64,000 nt of DNA. Origin: Pelobacter propionicus DSM 2379 (GTDB lineage: Bacteria; Desulfobacterota; Desulfuromonadia; Geobacterales; Pseudopelobacteraceae). Position 1 is the stretch's first letter. The number at the start of each line of letters is the position of its first letter. The stretch spans positions 2,821,001 to 2,885,000 of the forward strand of contig NC_008609.1 of the NCBI RefSeq assembly GCF_000015045.1. Reading direction: 5' to 3'. A program made the translations under genes and the position numbers. Positions 12,411 to 21,673 of the stretch are shown here, piece by piece. The notes beneath the pieces were generated by a model. It had not been told where the DNA came from and did no database searches. It saw nothing but the letters and a program-made list of their open reading frames with translations.

Positions 12411-13607
12411 ATGAGCAAGGTACTGATTATCGGAGCAGGCGGAGTCGGCAGCGTCGTCACCCACAAGTGTGCCCAGCGGCGGGACATCTTCAGCGAGATC
12501 ACCCTAGCCTCGCGGACCAAGAGCAAGTGCGACGCCATCGCGGCCCAGTTAGGCAACAGCATCAACACCGCCCGGGTTGACGCCGACAATGTCCCGGAAC
12601 TGGTGTCCCTGCTCAGACAGGTTCAGCCAAAACTGGTCATCAATGTCGCCCTCCCCTACCAGGACCTGACCATCATGGATGCCTGCCTGGAAACCGGTGT
12701 GAACTACCTGGACACCGCCAACTACGAGCCCATCGACACGGCAAAATTCGAGTATTCCTGGCAGTGGGCCTACCAGGAGCGCTTCAAAGACGCCGGCCTG
12801 ATGGCACTTCTGGGCTCCGGCTTCGACCCGGGGGTGACCAACGTCTACACCGCCCTGGCGGCGAAAAAGCACCTGGACGAGGTTCAGGAGATCGACATCA
12901 TCGATGCCAACGCCGGCTCCCACGGCCAGCCCTTCGCCACCAACTTCAACCCGGAGATCAACATCCGCGAGGTGACCGCCATCTGCCGCCACTGGGAGAA
13001 CGGCCAGTGGGTGGAGTCCGGCGCCCTGGCCACTAAACATTCCTTCGACTTTCCCGAGGGGATCGGCCCCATGAACATCTACCGCATGTACCATGAGGAG
13101 ATGGAGTCGCTGGTCAAACATATCCCCAGCATCAAAAAGGCCCAGTTCTGGATGACCTTCTCGGACAACTACCTGAAGCACCTGGAGGTGCTGCAGAACG
13201 TGGGCATGACCCGCATCGACGAGGTGGAGTTCCAGGGGCAGAAGATCGTGCCGATCCAGTTTCTGAAGGCGCTCCTCCCCGACCCCGGCTCCCTGGGTCC
13301 CCTGACCAAGGGGAAGACCTGCATCGGCGTCATCGCCCGCGGGCTGAAGGACGGCAAACGAAGGCAGGTCTACATCTACAACATCTGCGACCACCAGGAG
13401 TGCTACCGGGAGGTCAGCTCCCAGGCCATCAGCTACACCACCGGCGTGCCGGCGGTGGTGGGGGCGATCATGATGCTGACCAACAAGTGGCACGGAGCTG
13501 GCGTCTTCAACATGGAGCAGTTCGATCCCGAACCGTTCCTGGATGAACTGGGGCCCATGGGGCTGCCCACCGTGGTGGTGGATGGCGGCGACTGGCCCGA
13601 GCTGTAA
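12411..13607 (+). CDS. Carboxy(nor)spermidine synthase/dehydrogenase (saccharopine dehydrogenase family)
   Basis: A 398-residue NAD(P)-dependent enzyme of the Lys9/saccharopine dehydrogenase family that condenses a diamine with aspartate semialdehyde to carboxyspermidine or carboxynorspermidine. The N-terminal Rossmann motif is VLIIGAGGVGSVVTHKCAQ. LDTANYEP, LGSGFDPGVTNVY and NAGSHGQPFATNFNPEIN are typical of the polyamine-type members. AGGAGG lies about 11 bases upstream. The family assignment is strengthened by nspC two genes downstream and speA immediately upstream. Whether the main product is spermidine or norspermidine cannot be read from sequence. Confidence 0.9.
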   Translation: MSKVLIIGAGGVGSVVTHKCAQRRDIFSEITLASRTKSKCDAIAAQLGNSINTARVDADNVPELVSLLRQVQPKLVINVALPYQDLTIMDACLETGVNYLDTANYEPIDTAKFEYSWQWAYQERFKDAGLMALLGSGFDPGVTNVYTALAAKKHLDEVQEIDIIDANAGSHGQPFATNFNPEINIREVTAICRHWENGQWVESGALATKHSFDFPEGIGPMNIYRMYHEEMESLVKHIPSIKKAQFWMTFSDNYLKHLEVLQNVGMTRIDEVEFQGQKIVPIQFLKALLPDPGSLGPLTKGKTCIGVIARGLKDGKRRQVYIYNICDHQECYREVSSQAISYTTGVPAVVGAIMMLTNKWHGAGVFNMEQFDPEPFLDELGPMGLPTVVVDGGDWPEL

Positions 13608-13683
13608 CCATCAGACCGGATTTGGCGGTTCACACCTGCCGTCCCCTGGTTGATCCACTATTCCATCAAGAAGGAGTATCAGC

Positions 13684-14142
13684 ATGAAGCGCCTGGTCTG
13701 CATCTGCCTGACCCTGCTCGCCCTCTCTCCCCTGGGAGCGTTTGCCGGCGGCCTGGAAAATTTCCTGGCCAATGTGAATGTCCAGGCCCGGGCCGACCTG
13801 CCCGGCTTCTCCGCCAGGGTCAGTACCCAGTTCGGGGTACCGATCCCGCAGGTTCAGGCGGTCATCGGCTCGGTCCACGAACCTGCCGACGCCTTCATGG
13901 TTTTCCAGCTTGGCCAGATGTCCGGCCAGCCGACGGAGCGGGTGCTGCGCAGCTACAAATCCGGTAAGGGCAGGGGTTGGGGAGTGATTGCCAAGGAACT
14001 GGGCATCAAGCCCGGCTCGGCCGATTTCCACGCCCTGAAGAGCGGCAACCTCTCCTTGAGCGGTCACCCCGACGGCGGCCAGACCTCCCCCGGCAAGGGC
14101 AAGGGGAACGGCAAGGGACATGGCAAAGGGCACGACAAGTAG
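13684..14142 (+). CDS. Small exported protein of unknown function
   Basis: A 152-residue protein with a clear signal peptide (MKRLVCICLTLLALSPLGAFA, cleavage near residue 21), a central region without recognised domains, and a low-complexity C-terminal tail of Gly-Lys-His repeats (GKGKGNGKGHGKGHDK), strongly basic. GGAG is present upstream of the ATG. It lies between the carboxynorspermidine dehydrogenase and nspC, 14 bases from the nspC start, so it is likely co-transcribed with the polyamine genes. I do not recognise a family; the tail could bind nucleic acid, metal or cell-wall polymer. Confidence 0.75.
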   Translation: MKRLVCICLTLLALSPLGAFAGGLENFLANVNVQARADLPGFSARVSTQFGVPIPQVQAVIGSVHEPADAFMVFQLGQMSGQPTERVLRSYKSGKGRGWGVIAKELGIKPGSADFHALKSGNLSLSGHPDGGQTSPGKGKGNGKGHGKGHDK

Positions 14143-14156
14143 GGGCAACTCAGCAC

Positions 14157-15335
14157 ATGACCGGCATCGACATCGAAAAAATCCTTGAACTGGCCCCCTC
14201 CCCCGCCTATGTGGTGGACCTGGGACGACTGCGCCACAACCTGGCAATCCTGGACAACGTGCAGAAACGGAGCGGCGCCAAGATACTCATGGCGCTGAAG
14301 GCCTTCTCCATGTGGAGCACCTTCCCCCTGATCAGCCGCACCCTGGCCGGGGTCTGCGCCAGTTCCCCCTGGGAGGCGCGCCTGGGACGTGAGGAATTCG
14401 GCGGGGAGGTGCACAGTTTCGCCGCCGCCTTCAAGGAGCGCGATGTGGTGGAGCTCTTGGAGATCTCCAACCACCTGGTCTTCAACTCCCTTGGCCAGCT
14501 GGAGCGCTTCCGCCCGCTCTGGGAAGCGAAGCATGGAAATGTCTCCATCGGACTGCGGGTCAACCCGGAACACTCCGAGGGGCACACCGCCATCTACGAC
14601 CCCTGCGCCCCCTGCTCGCGCCTGGGCATCCCCCTGGCGGAATTTGAGCGAAGAATCGGTGAGGTTGGTGAGGAGCGCGCCCTGAACGGCGTGGAGGGGC
14701 TGCACTTCCACACCCTCTGCGAGCAGCTCTTCCAGCCGCTGGAGCGCACGGCACGGGCCTTCGAGGAGAAGTTCGGCAGGTTCCTGCCGCGCATGAAATG
14801 GCTCAACCTGGGGGGAGGACACCACATCACCCGGGAGGGGTATGACATCGACGGCCTGGTGGATCTGGTCAGCTACTTCCGGGAGAAGTATGATCTTACG
14901 GTCTACCTGGAGCCGGGGGAAGCCATCGCCATCGGCACCGGCATCCTGGTGGGCGAGGTGCTGGACCTGGTGCACAACGCCATGGATATCGCCATACTGG
15001 ACCTGTCAGCCACCTGCCACATGCCGGACATCCTTGAGATGCCCTACCGTCCCGACATCAAAAACGGCTTTGATCCTGGCGAAAAGGCGCACAGCTACCG
15101 CCTGGCCGGCCCCTCCTGCCTGGCCGGCGACGTGATCGGCGACTGGTCCTTTGAACGGCCGCTCCTGCCGGGAGATCGCCTGGCATTCCTGGACATGGCC
15201 CACTACACCATGGTCAAGACCACCACCTTCAACGGCATCCAGCACCCGGCCATCTGCACCTATGAGCCGGAAACCGGCGAACTCAAGGTCGTGCGCACCT
15301 TCGCCTATGGCGACTTCAGGGCGCGCCTCTCCTGA
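14157..15335 (+). CDS. nspC: Carboxynorspermidine/carboxyspermidine decarboxylase
   Basis: A 392-residue fold III PLP decarboxylase related to diaminopimelate decarboxylase. It removes the carboxyl group to give spermidine or norspermidine. The PLP Lys is in KILMALKAFSMWS. Other motifs are GLRVNPEHSEGH, EGLHFHTLCEQ, LNLGGGHHIT and LEPGEAIAIGTG, and the C-terminus has GPSCLAGDVIGDW and FLDMAHYTMVKTTTFNG. The frame is open far upstream, but the ATG at 14157 gives the standard N-terminus (SPAYVVDLGRLRHNL) and has AGGGG upstream. It completes the SAM-independent polyamine route with the gene at 12411. Confidence 0.94.
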   Translation: MTGIDIEKILELAPSPAYVVDLGRLRHNLAILDNVQKRSGAKILMALKAFSMWSTFPLISRTLAGVCASSPWEARLGREEFGGEVHSFAAAFKERDVVELLEISNHLVFNSLGQLERFRPLWEAKHGNVSIGLRVNPEHSEGHTAIYDPCAPCSRLGIPLAEFERRIGEVGEERALNGVEGLHFHTLCEQLFQPLERTARAFEEKFGRFLPRMKWLNLGGGHHITREGYDIDGLVDLVSYFREKYDLTVYLEPGEAIAIGTGILVGEVLDLVHNAMDIAILDLSATCHMPDILEMPYRPDIKNGFDPGEKAHSYRLAGPSCLAGDVIGDWSFERPLLPGDRLAFLDMAHYTMVKTTTFNGIQHPAICTYEPETGELKVVRTFAYGDFRARLS

Positions 15336-15336
15336 C

Positions 15337-15546
15337 ATGGCCCTGAAGAGCAAACTCTGGATGACCGGCAGCCTGGAATGGTTCACCTTCATCGACAACG
15401 AAGAGGTCTACCTGGGCAAACGGGAGGTGCCTGTGCCGCTGGAGGAGGGGGACTCCTGGACCAACGAGCTTGGAAACATGTTCAGGGTGATGGATGGGAT
15501 GATCTCGCTCATCGGCAGAACCGAACCGCCCACACGCTGCTGGTAG
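15337..15546 (+). CDS. Short conserved-looking hypothetical protein (69 aa)
   Basis: This ORF starts one base after the nspC stop, in the arrangement of a coupled downstream gene. It encodes 69 residues beginning MALKSKLWMTGSLEWFTFID. There is no signal peptide, membrane helix or recognised domain; the composition is ordinary and the codon use is like nspC. I do not recognise a function. Tight spacing to nspC is the main support for it being real. Confidence 0.5.
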   Translation: MALKSKLWMTGSLEWFTFIDNEEVYLGKREVPVPLEEGDSWTNELGNMFRVMDGMISLIGRTEPPTRCW

Positions 15547-15613
15547 AGTCTGAATTCGCCCTGTAACAGACCAATCCGTAGCGACTCTCCCGAGCGCAAC
15601 ACAACAGAACAAC

Positions 15614-15643
15614 TTGAATTCCCCCTTCCTTGACTGTTATATG
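15614..15643 (+). promoter_or_regulatory. Candidate promoter for the six-PAS hybrid kinase
   Basis: TTGAAT (15614-15619) and TATATG (15638-15643) are separated by 18 bases in the 250-base gap upstream of the kinase. It is a moderate match to the housekeeping consensus. Confidence 0.35.
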
Positions 15644-15796
15644 TCACACACATTTCCGCTCCCCACTGTGCAAATCGTCCCGGGGAGTACCCCCTGATAT
15701 ATGTCCTTCTGAAAAACGCGTGCGGAGTCAGGCGCCAGACAGCCGGGTAGCGCACGGCGAAAACCTGCCTCCCAACGCCACACGCTTGAGGTTTCA

Positions 15797-18700
15797 ATGA
15801 GGAAACAGCCACCAGGTTACATCCCGCACATGGATGACAAACTCTCTGCCGCGCTCCTGCATTCAATCAAGGGCATAGCCTGGGAGTGCGATCCACTCAC
15901 CCTGCGTTTCTCCCATGTTGACCAGGAGGCGGAATCCATCCTGGGCTATCCGTGCCGGCAGTGGGTCGAAGAACAGGATTTCTGGCAGGCCCACATCCCA
16001 ACCGATGACGCGGAGCAATGCGCCATCCAGCTCAGGGAGGCGGCTGAGAAGGGGGAAAGCCGGGAATTCGAACACCGCATGGCCGCGGCGGACGGGAGAA
16101 CCGTCTGGTTCCGCACCATTGTCACTCCGCTCCCCACCGAAGGCGGCTCCATCCGCCTGCAGGGGGTCATGATCGACATCTCCGAGAGCAGGCAAACCAG
16201 GATGCTGCTGCAATCCAGTGAGGAGCGCTTCCAGCGGGCCATGCTGGGCGCCAACGACGGCATCTGGGACTGGAACCTGCTCACCGATGAGGTCTACTTC
16301 TCCCCCCGCTGGAAGGAGATGCTCGGCTACGCTGAGCATGAGCTGGAGAACAATCTCGACAGCTGGTCCTACCTGACGCATCCGGCCGACCTGCAGGCCA
16401 CCCTGACACTGATAAAGGACTACGTGGAGGGGCGGAGCGACACGTTTGAAGCCGAGTTCCGCATGAGACACCGGGACGGCCACTACATCTGCGTCCTGTC
16501 GCGCGGCCTCCTGGCTCGTGACGATGACGGCAGGGGAACCCGCCTAGTGGGTACCCATGTGGACATTACACGACAGAGGCGGGCGGAGGAGGAACTTTAT
16601 CTTGCCCGATACTGCCTGGATCAGGCGCCCATGGGTATTTTCAGACTCGATCAGGACATGAACGTACTCTATGCCAACAGGCATGCCTGCGAGAGTCTGG
16701 GGTATTCCCGGGAAGAGCTCTGCCGGATGTCGGTGTTCGACTTCGACCCGCAGTTCAGGAGGGAAGACCTTCCCAATCATCTAAAAAAAAGACAACAACG
16801 GCATTGCATGACCTTTGAAGCGGTTCACCGGAACAGGGATGGTGTCATCTTTCCCGTGGAAATAACCTCAACCCACTTGGAATATCAGGGAGAAGAGTTC
16901 CTGTTCAGTTTCGCACGTGACATTACTGAGCGCAAAAGGGCCGAGCAGGCCTTAAAGGAGCAGGAGGAGCTGTACAGCGTTATATTCAATCAGGCGCCCG
17001 ACGGTGTGGTCCTGGTGGACGCGGAGACGCTGGAATTCAGGGAGTTCAACGACACGGCCTGCGCAGGGCTCGGCTACAGCCGGGAGGAATTCGCCCGACT
17101 GTCCGTAGCCGATATCAACCCCGAATACGACAAGGAGTGGCACCGGAGCCATATCAACGAGATCATCTCCCGGAATTATGGCGTCTTCGAGACCATCCAT
17201 CGTCACCGCAACGGCTCGCTGCGCAACATGCGCATCAGCGTGAGAACGGTCCAGATTCGGGGGTGCCGCTATCTGCTGTCGTTCTGGACCGACACCACCG
17301 AGCAGGCCAGACTCCAGGAGGAGCTGAGACTGCGGGAATACTACCAGCGTGCGCTCCTGGACAACTTTCCCTCTGCCGCCTGGATCAAGGACAGAGAGGG
17401 ACGCTTCCTGGCGGTCAACAGACAGCTTGCCACCTTTCTGGGGCTAGCGTCCCCCCAGGAACTGGTGGATAAAACCATCCATGATGTCGCCCCCTCGGCT
17501 CTTGCCGACCAAAACACGGCAGAGGACCGCAGGGTACTGACGAGCGGCAGACCAAAACACGACGAGGAAGAGCTTCCGGTAAGCGGTGAAAACCGCTGGT
17601 TCGAGGTCTATATTTCCCCGGTCTCCATCGACGGCCAGGTCGTCGGTACCGTGGGATGCAACTGGGATGTCACCGAGCGGAAAAAGATCGAGCAAAACCT
17701 CAGGGAGAGCGAGGAACGCTACCGCAGGCTGGTGGAGCTTTCTCCCGACGCGATCTTCATCCACAGCGGCAACAGATTCGTTTTCATGAACCAGGCCGCC
17801 GCCAGGCTGCTGGGAGCGAAAACCCCGGAAGAGCTCTACGGCAGGAAACCGCTGGATTTCATCCATCCCGACCAGCGGGAAATGGTGGGGCAGCGGATAG
17901 ACAGGGCACTTGAACGTCGGGACAACCCTCCCATCGAGGAGCTGATGGTCCGACTGGACGGCTCCACCGTGCCGGTGGAGATGGTCTCCGTGCATCACAC
18001 CTACCGGGGCAAAGACGCGGTGCTGGCCATAGCCCGCGACATAAGCGAGCGAATGAAGATTCAGGACGAGCGGGTACGAAGCCAGAAACTGGAATCCCTG
18101 GGGCTCCTGGCAGGAGGCATCGCCCATGATTTCAACAACATCCTTTCCGGCATCCTGGGAAACATCTCGCTGGTCTGCTCAAGACTCGACCCCGACGACC
18201 CTCTCGCCAGCCGCCTCAAAAGCTGCGAAAAAGCGACCATCCGGGCCACCGGGCTGACCCGGCAGCTGCTCACCTTCGCCCGCGGCGGAGAACCGGTCAG
18301 GAAGGTCATCGATCCCGCCCCCCTGATCCGGGAAAGCGCCACCTTCGTGCTGCGCGGCACCAACGTGAAGGGTGACATCCGGATGACGGAAGGCCTCTCG
18401 TGCATCAACGTCGATGCCGGACAGATCAGTCAGGTGCTGAACAACCTGATCATCAACGCCACGCACTCCATGCCGGGTGGCGGGGTAATCATCATCAGCG
18501 CGATGAACGAAGCGCTTCACGAGGGGAATGCGTTCAACCTGGCACCAGGGGATTACCTGAGAATAACCGTCCAGGACCAGGGCTGCGGCATCCCGCCGGA
18601 AAATCTGCCCAAGATATTCGACCCCTACTTCACCACCAAACGAAGGGGGAGCGGCCTGGGGCTTGCTTCGGCCTATGCCATAATCAGACGCCATGGCGGG

Positions 18701-19201
18701 GCGATCGAAGTATCCTCCCGGGTGGGGGTTGGAACGACGTTCACCCTCCGCCTTCCGGCTCAGCCCCAGGTACATGCCGCTGACAGGATGGTTGGACCAG
18801 GGAATGTCCTGTGTGGAAGCGGAAGAATCCTGGTCATGGACGACGAAGAGATCATCCGGGAGGTATCACGGGAAATCCTCCAGTGCGCCGGTTACTGCGT
18901 GGAGTCGTGCTCCGACGGAAGAGAGGCACTGCAGCGCTTCCAGGAGGCGAAAGAGAAAAGCAGACCGTTCGATGCGATCATCATGGACCTGACCATTCCC
19001 GGCGGCATGGGGGGGAAGGAGGCAGCACAGCTCATCCGCGCTGTGGACCCGAACGCGGTCCTGATCGTCTCCAGCGGCTATTCCAACGACCCGGTGATTG
19101 CCACCTACCAACAGCACGGCTTCAACGGATCGGTGGTCAAGCCGTTCTCCTTCCAATCCCTGGCCGGCGAGGTGCAACGGTTGATCAATAAGGGGAAGTA
19201 A
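15797..19201 (+). CDS. Multi-PAS hybrid sensor histidine kinase
   Basis: A 1134-residue protein with no obvious membrane helix, probably cytoplasmic. It has about six successive PAS domains (near residues 15-130, 140-265, 270-395, 400-510, 520-640, 645-760). A HisKA domain follows with [13 protein letters not shown], then an HATPase with NNLIINATHSMPGG, DQGCGIPPE and GSGLGLASAYAI, and a C-terminal receiver with the acceptor Asp in IIMDLTIPGGMGG. GAGG lies six bases before the ATG. All catalytic motifs are intact. The signal is not deducible. The stop codon lies inside a perfect 36-base palindrome. Confidence 0.95.
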   Translation: MRKQPPGYIPHMDDKLSAALLHSIKGIAWECDPLTLRFSHVDQEAESILGYPCRQWVEEQDFWQAHIPTDDAEQCAIQLREAAEKGESREFEHRMAAADGRTVWFRTIVTPLPTEGGSIRLQGVMIDISESRQTRMLLQSSEERFQRAMLGANDGIWDWNLLTDEVYFSPRWKEMLGYAEHELENNLDSWSYLTHPADLQATLTLIKDYVEGRSDTFEAEFRMRHRDGHYICVLSRGLLARDDDGRGTRLVGTHVDITRQRRAEEELYLARYCLDQAPMGIFRLDQDMNVLYANRHACESLGYSREELCRMSVFDFDPQFRREDLPNHLKKRQQRHCMTFEAVHRNRDGVIFPVEITSTHLEYQGEEFLFSFARDITERKRAEQALKEQEELYSVIFNQAPDGVVLVDAETLEFREFNDTACAGLGYSREEFARLSVADINPEYDKEWHRSHINEIISRNYGVFETIHRHRNGSLRNMRISVRTVQIRGCRYLLSFWTDTTEQARLQEELRLREYYQRALLDNFPSAAWIKDREGRFLAVNRQLATFLGLASPQELVDKTIHDVAPSALADQNTAEDRRVLTSGRPKHDEEELPVSGENRWFEVYISPVSIDGQVVGTVGCNWDVTERKKIEQNLRESEERYRRLVELSPDAIFIHSGNRFVFMNQAAARLLGAKTPEELYGRKPLDFIHPDQREMVGQRIDRALERRDNPPIEELMVRLDGSTVPVEMVSVHHTYRGKDAVLAIARDISERMKIQDERVRSQKLESLGLLAGGIAHDFNNILSGILGNISLVCSRLDPDDPLASRLKSCEKATIRATGLTRQLLTFARGGEPVRKVIDPAPLIRESATFVLRGTNVKGDIRMTEGLSCINVDAGQISQVLNNLIINATHSMPGGGVIIISAMNEALHEGNAFNLAPGDYLRITVQDQGCGIPPENLPKIFDPYFTTKRRGSGLGLASAYAIIRRHGGAIEVSSRVGVGTTFTLRLPAQPQVHAADRMVGPGNVLCGSGRILVMDDEEIIREVSREILQCAGYCVESCSDGREALQRFQEAKEKSRPFDAIIMDLTIPGGMGGKEAAQLIRAVDPNAVLIVSSGYSNDPVIATYQQHGFNGSVVKPFSFQSLAGEVQRLINKGK

Positions 19202-19227
19202 AGGGGGAGCTCCCCCTTTACTTCCCC
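19192..19227. repeat. Perfect 36-base palindrome spanning the kinase stop codon
   Basis: The two 18-base arms (19192-19209 and 19210-19227) are exact reverse complements with no spacer. The TAA stop of the kinase lies in the left arm. There is no following T tract, so termination would be atypical. Confidence 0.85.
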
Positions 19228-19248
19228 TCCCCTTCTCTGCTATCACTC

Positions 19249-21483
19249 ATGGCTATGCATCAAACTCCCCCCACCATCGTCGAAGTAGCCATTCCGCTCC
19301 CCCTGGACAAGAGCTTCCACTACCTGGTTCCCCCGTCGCTGCTTGAGCAGGCGCAGCCGGGGAAGCGGGTGCTGGTCCCCTTCGGCAGCCGCAAACTCAC
19401 CGGCTATCTGCTGGCCTTCGCTCAGACGGAAGACTGCACCAGACTGAAAGAGATCATCGATGTCCTGGACAGTGATCCGCTCTGGACCGATGGGGAACTG
19501 GAGTTCTTCCGCTGGGTGGCCTGCTACTACCTGTCCCCCCTGGGGGAGGTGATCAAGACGGCGCTCCCCGCCGGCATCAACCCGAGGAGCGCAAAGGGTT
19601 CTGACCAGGCCGTGGCGGGAGGGAGCAGGATCAGGCGCGAGGCGCTGTACCTGCCCGCGGATGGCGCCATGCCGGACCGTGCCCTGGGCGCCAAGGCGGC
19701 CCAACTGCTGGAGCTGCTCAGTACGGAGGGGGAGTTCACGGCAACGGAGCTGCGCAAACGCTTCGGCTCCTGCTCGCCCCAGCTGAAGCGGCTGATGGAG
19801 TTGGGGCTTGTGCGCCGGGAGGAGCGGGAGCTGTTCCGCGACCCCTTCCGGGACGAGACCGTCCAGCCGGACAGGCCGCGCCAGCTCAACCAGCACCAGC
19901 AGGCGGCCCTGGACAGCCTGCTGAGCCGTCTGGACAGCCGGGAATTCTCCCCCTTTCTGCTGCACGGCGTCACCGGCAGCGGCAAGACAGAGGTCTACCT
20001 GCAGGCCATCAGCCATACCCTGGCGCTGGGGATGAGCGCTCTGACCCTGGTGCCGGAGATTTCCCTGACCCCCCAGCTGGTGCGCCGCTTCCGGGCCCGC
20101 TTCGGTGACGGCATAGCCATCCTGCACAGCGGGCTGTCCGACGGCGAGCGCTACGACGAATGGCGCCGCATCCGGCGCGGCCTGGTCCGCATCGTCATCG
20201 GCGCCCGTTCGGCCATCTTCGCCCCGCTGGAGCGGATCGGCATCATCGTGGTGGACGAGGAGCACGACTCCTCCTTCAAGCAGAGCGACGGCCTGCGCTA
20301 CAACGCCCGCGACCTGGCCCTGGTCAGGGGGCGCATGGAGGGGGCGCTGGTGCTGCTGGGATCGGCCACCCCGCTGATCACCTCCCAGTACGCCGTGGAA
20401 CAGGGGAGGCTGGGACTGCTCACCCTGCCGGAGCGGGTGCGGGGCATCCCCATGCCAACGGTGGAAACCGTGGCCATGCAGGGGGTCAAGGGGACCATCT
20501 CCGCCCGCCTGCTCCAGGCACTGGAAGAGACCCTGGCCAGCGGGGAACAGTCCATCATCTTCCTCAACCGCCGCGGCTTCGCCACCTTCCTGGTCTGCAG
20601 CGAGTGCGGTCAGCCCCTGACCTGCCCCAACTGCTCCGTCACCCTCACCTTTCACCGCGGCCGCGGCCAGAGTGTCTGCCACTACTGCGACTTTGCCATC
20701 CCGGCCCCCGGCATCTGCCCCGGCTGCGGCTGCCCGGAATTGAAGGAACTGGGTGCCGGCACCGAACGGGTGGAGCACGAGCTGCGTGAACTGCTGCCGC
20801 ACGCCCGCATCCTGCGCATGGACAGCGACACCACCACCGGCAGGGGGAGCCACGACCGGCTGCTGAGACGCATGAACGACGGAAGCGCCGACATCCTGAT
20901 CGGCACCCAGATGATCACCAAGGGGCATGACTTCCCCAGCGTGACCCTGGTGGGGGTGATCAACGCCGAGGCCAGCCTGCACATGCCCGACTTCAGGAGT
21001 TCCGAACGCACCTTCCAGCTGCTCTGCCAGGTATTCGGCCGTGCCGGCCGCGGGGACACACCCGGCCGGGTGATCCTGCAGGCCCTGGACCCGGGGCATT
21101 ACGCCATCCAGTGCGCCATTGACCACGACAGCGCCGGCTTCTACCGCCAGGAACTGGAGTTCAGGCGCGAGGCGGGCTACCCCCCCTTTTCCTTCCTGGC
21201 ATCCCTGGCCCTGTCAGGCACCTGCGAGGAGGCGGTGGAGCAGCGCGCCGAGGCTGCCGCCCGTCTGCTGCTGAACATCAAACGGGAGCAGAAGCTGCGC
21301 ACCGAACTCCTGGGGCCCGCGCCGGCGCCGCTGTACCGCCTGCGCGGCCGTTTCCGGCGCCGCATCCTGATCAAATCCGCCTCCCGCTCCGAACTGCGCC
21401 GGCTGATCGTCGCCTGGCGCGACCAGCGGGACTCCTCCAGCGTTCGGGAAGCCATGGATATCGATCCGCTGGACATGAGCTGA
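19249..21483 (+). CDS. priA: Primosomal protein N' (replication restart helicase PriA)
   Basis: A 744-residue DNA helicase restarting stalled replication forks. The N-terminal 3'-DNA-binding domain starts with VEVAIPLPLDKSFHY. The helicase core has Walker A GVTGSGKTEVY (about residue 240), the DEEH box in VVDEEHDSSFK, and GSATPLITSQYAV. The zinc-binding insert shows CSECGQPLTCPNC then CHYCDF and CPGCGC, the expected four Cys pairs. Helicase motif VI is in QVFGRAGRGDTPGRV. Length and domain order are normal. Confidence 0.97.
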   Translation: MAMHQTPPTIVEVAIPLPLDKSFHYLVPPSLLEQAQPGKRVLVPFGSRKLTGYLLAFAQTEDCTRLKEIIDVLDSDPLWTDGELEFFRWVACYYLSPLGEVIKTALPAGINPRSAKGSDQAVAGGSRIRREALYLPADGAMPDRALGAKAAQLLELLSTEGEFTATELRKRFGSCSPQLKRLMELGLVRREERELFRDPFRDETVQPDRPRQLNQHQQAALDSLLSRLDSREFSPFLLHGVTGSGKTEVYLQAISHTLALGMSALTLVPEISLTPQLVRRFRARFGDGIAILHSGLSDGERYDEWRRIRRGLVRIVIGARSAIFAPLERIGIIVVDEEHDSSFKQSDGLRYNARDLALVRGRMEGALVLLGSATPLITSQYAVEQGRLGLLTLPERVRGIPMPTVETVAMQGVKGTISARLLQALEETLASGEQSIIFLNRRGFATFLVCSECGQPLTCPNCSVTLTFHRGRGQSVCHYCDFAIPAPGICPGCGCPELKELGAGTERVEHELRELLPHARILRMDSDTTTGRGSHDRLLRRMNDGSADILIGTQMITKGHDFPSVTLVGVINAEASLHMPDFRSSERTFQLLCQVFGRAGRGDTPGRVILQALDPGHYAIQCAIDHDSAGFYRQELEFRREAGYPPFSFLASLALSGTCEEAVEQRAEAAARLLLNIKREQKLRTELLGPAPAPLYRLRGRFRRRILIKSASRSELRRLIVAWRDQRDSSSVREAMDIDPLDMS

Positions 21484-21673
21484 CCAGCCAAGCGCAACGA
21501 TGTTCCCCTCTTTCCCCTTGCGCCTGCCGGGCAAGACAGGATACATATCAGGACAATTAGTGTCCGAATTATCGCATTAGGCCATATAGTGCCGCGCGAC
21601 GGCGTTGCGCTCCTCCGCAAAATCAGCTACAGTCGCGCCTTCCACGGCAGGATCACAAACCCAGGGAGCATGA

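Noticed and set aside
15660..15796. Possible riboswitch upstream of the six-PAS kinase
   Set aside because: I looked for c-di-GMP-type (GEMM) and other conserved motifs and found none.
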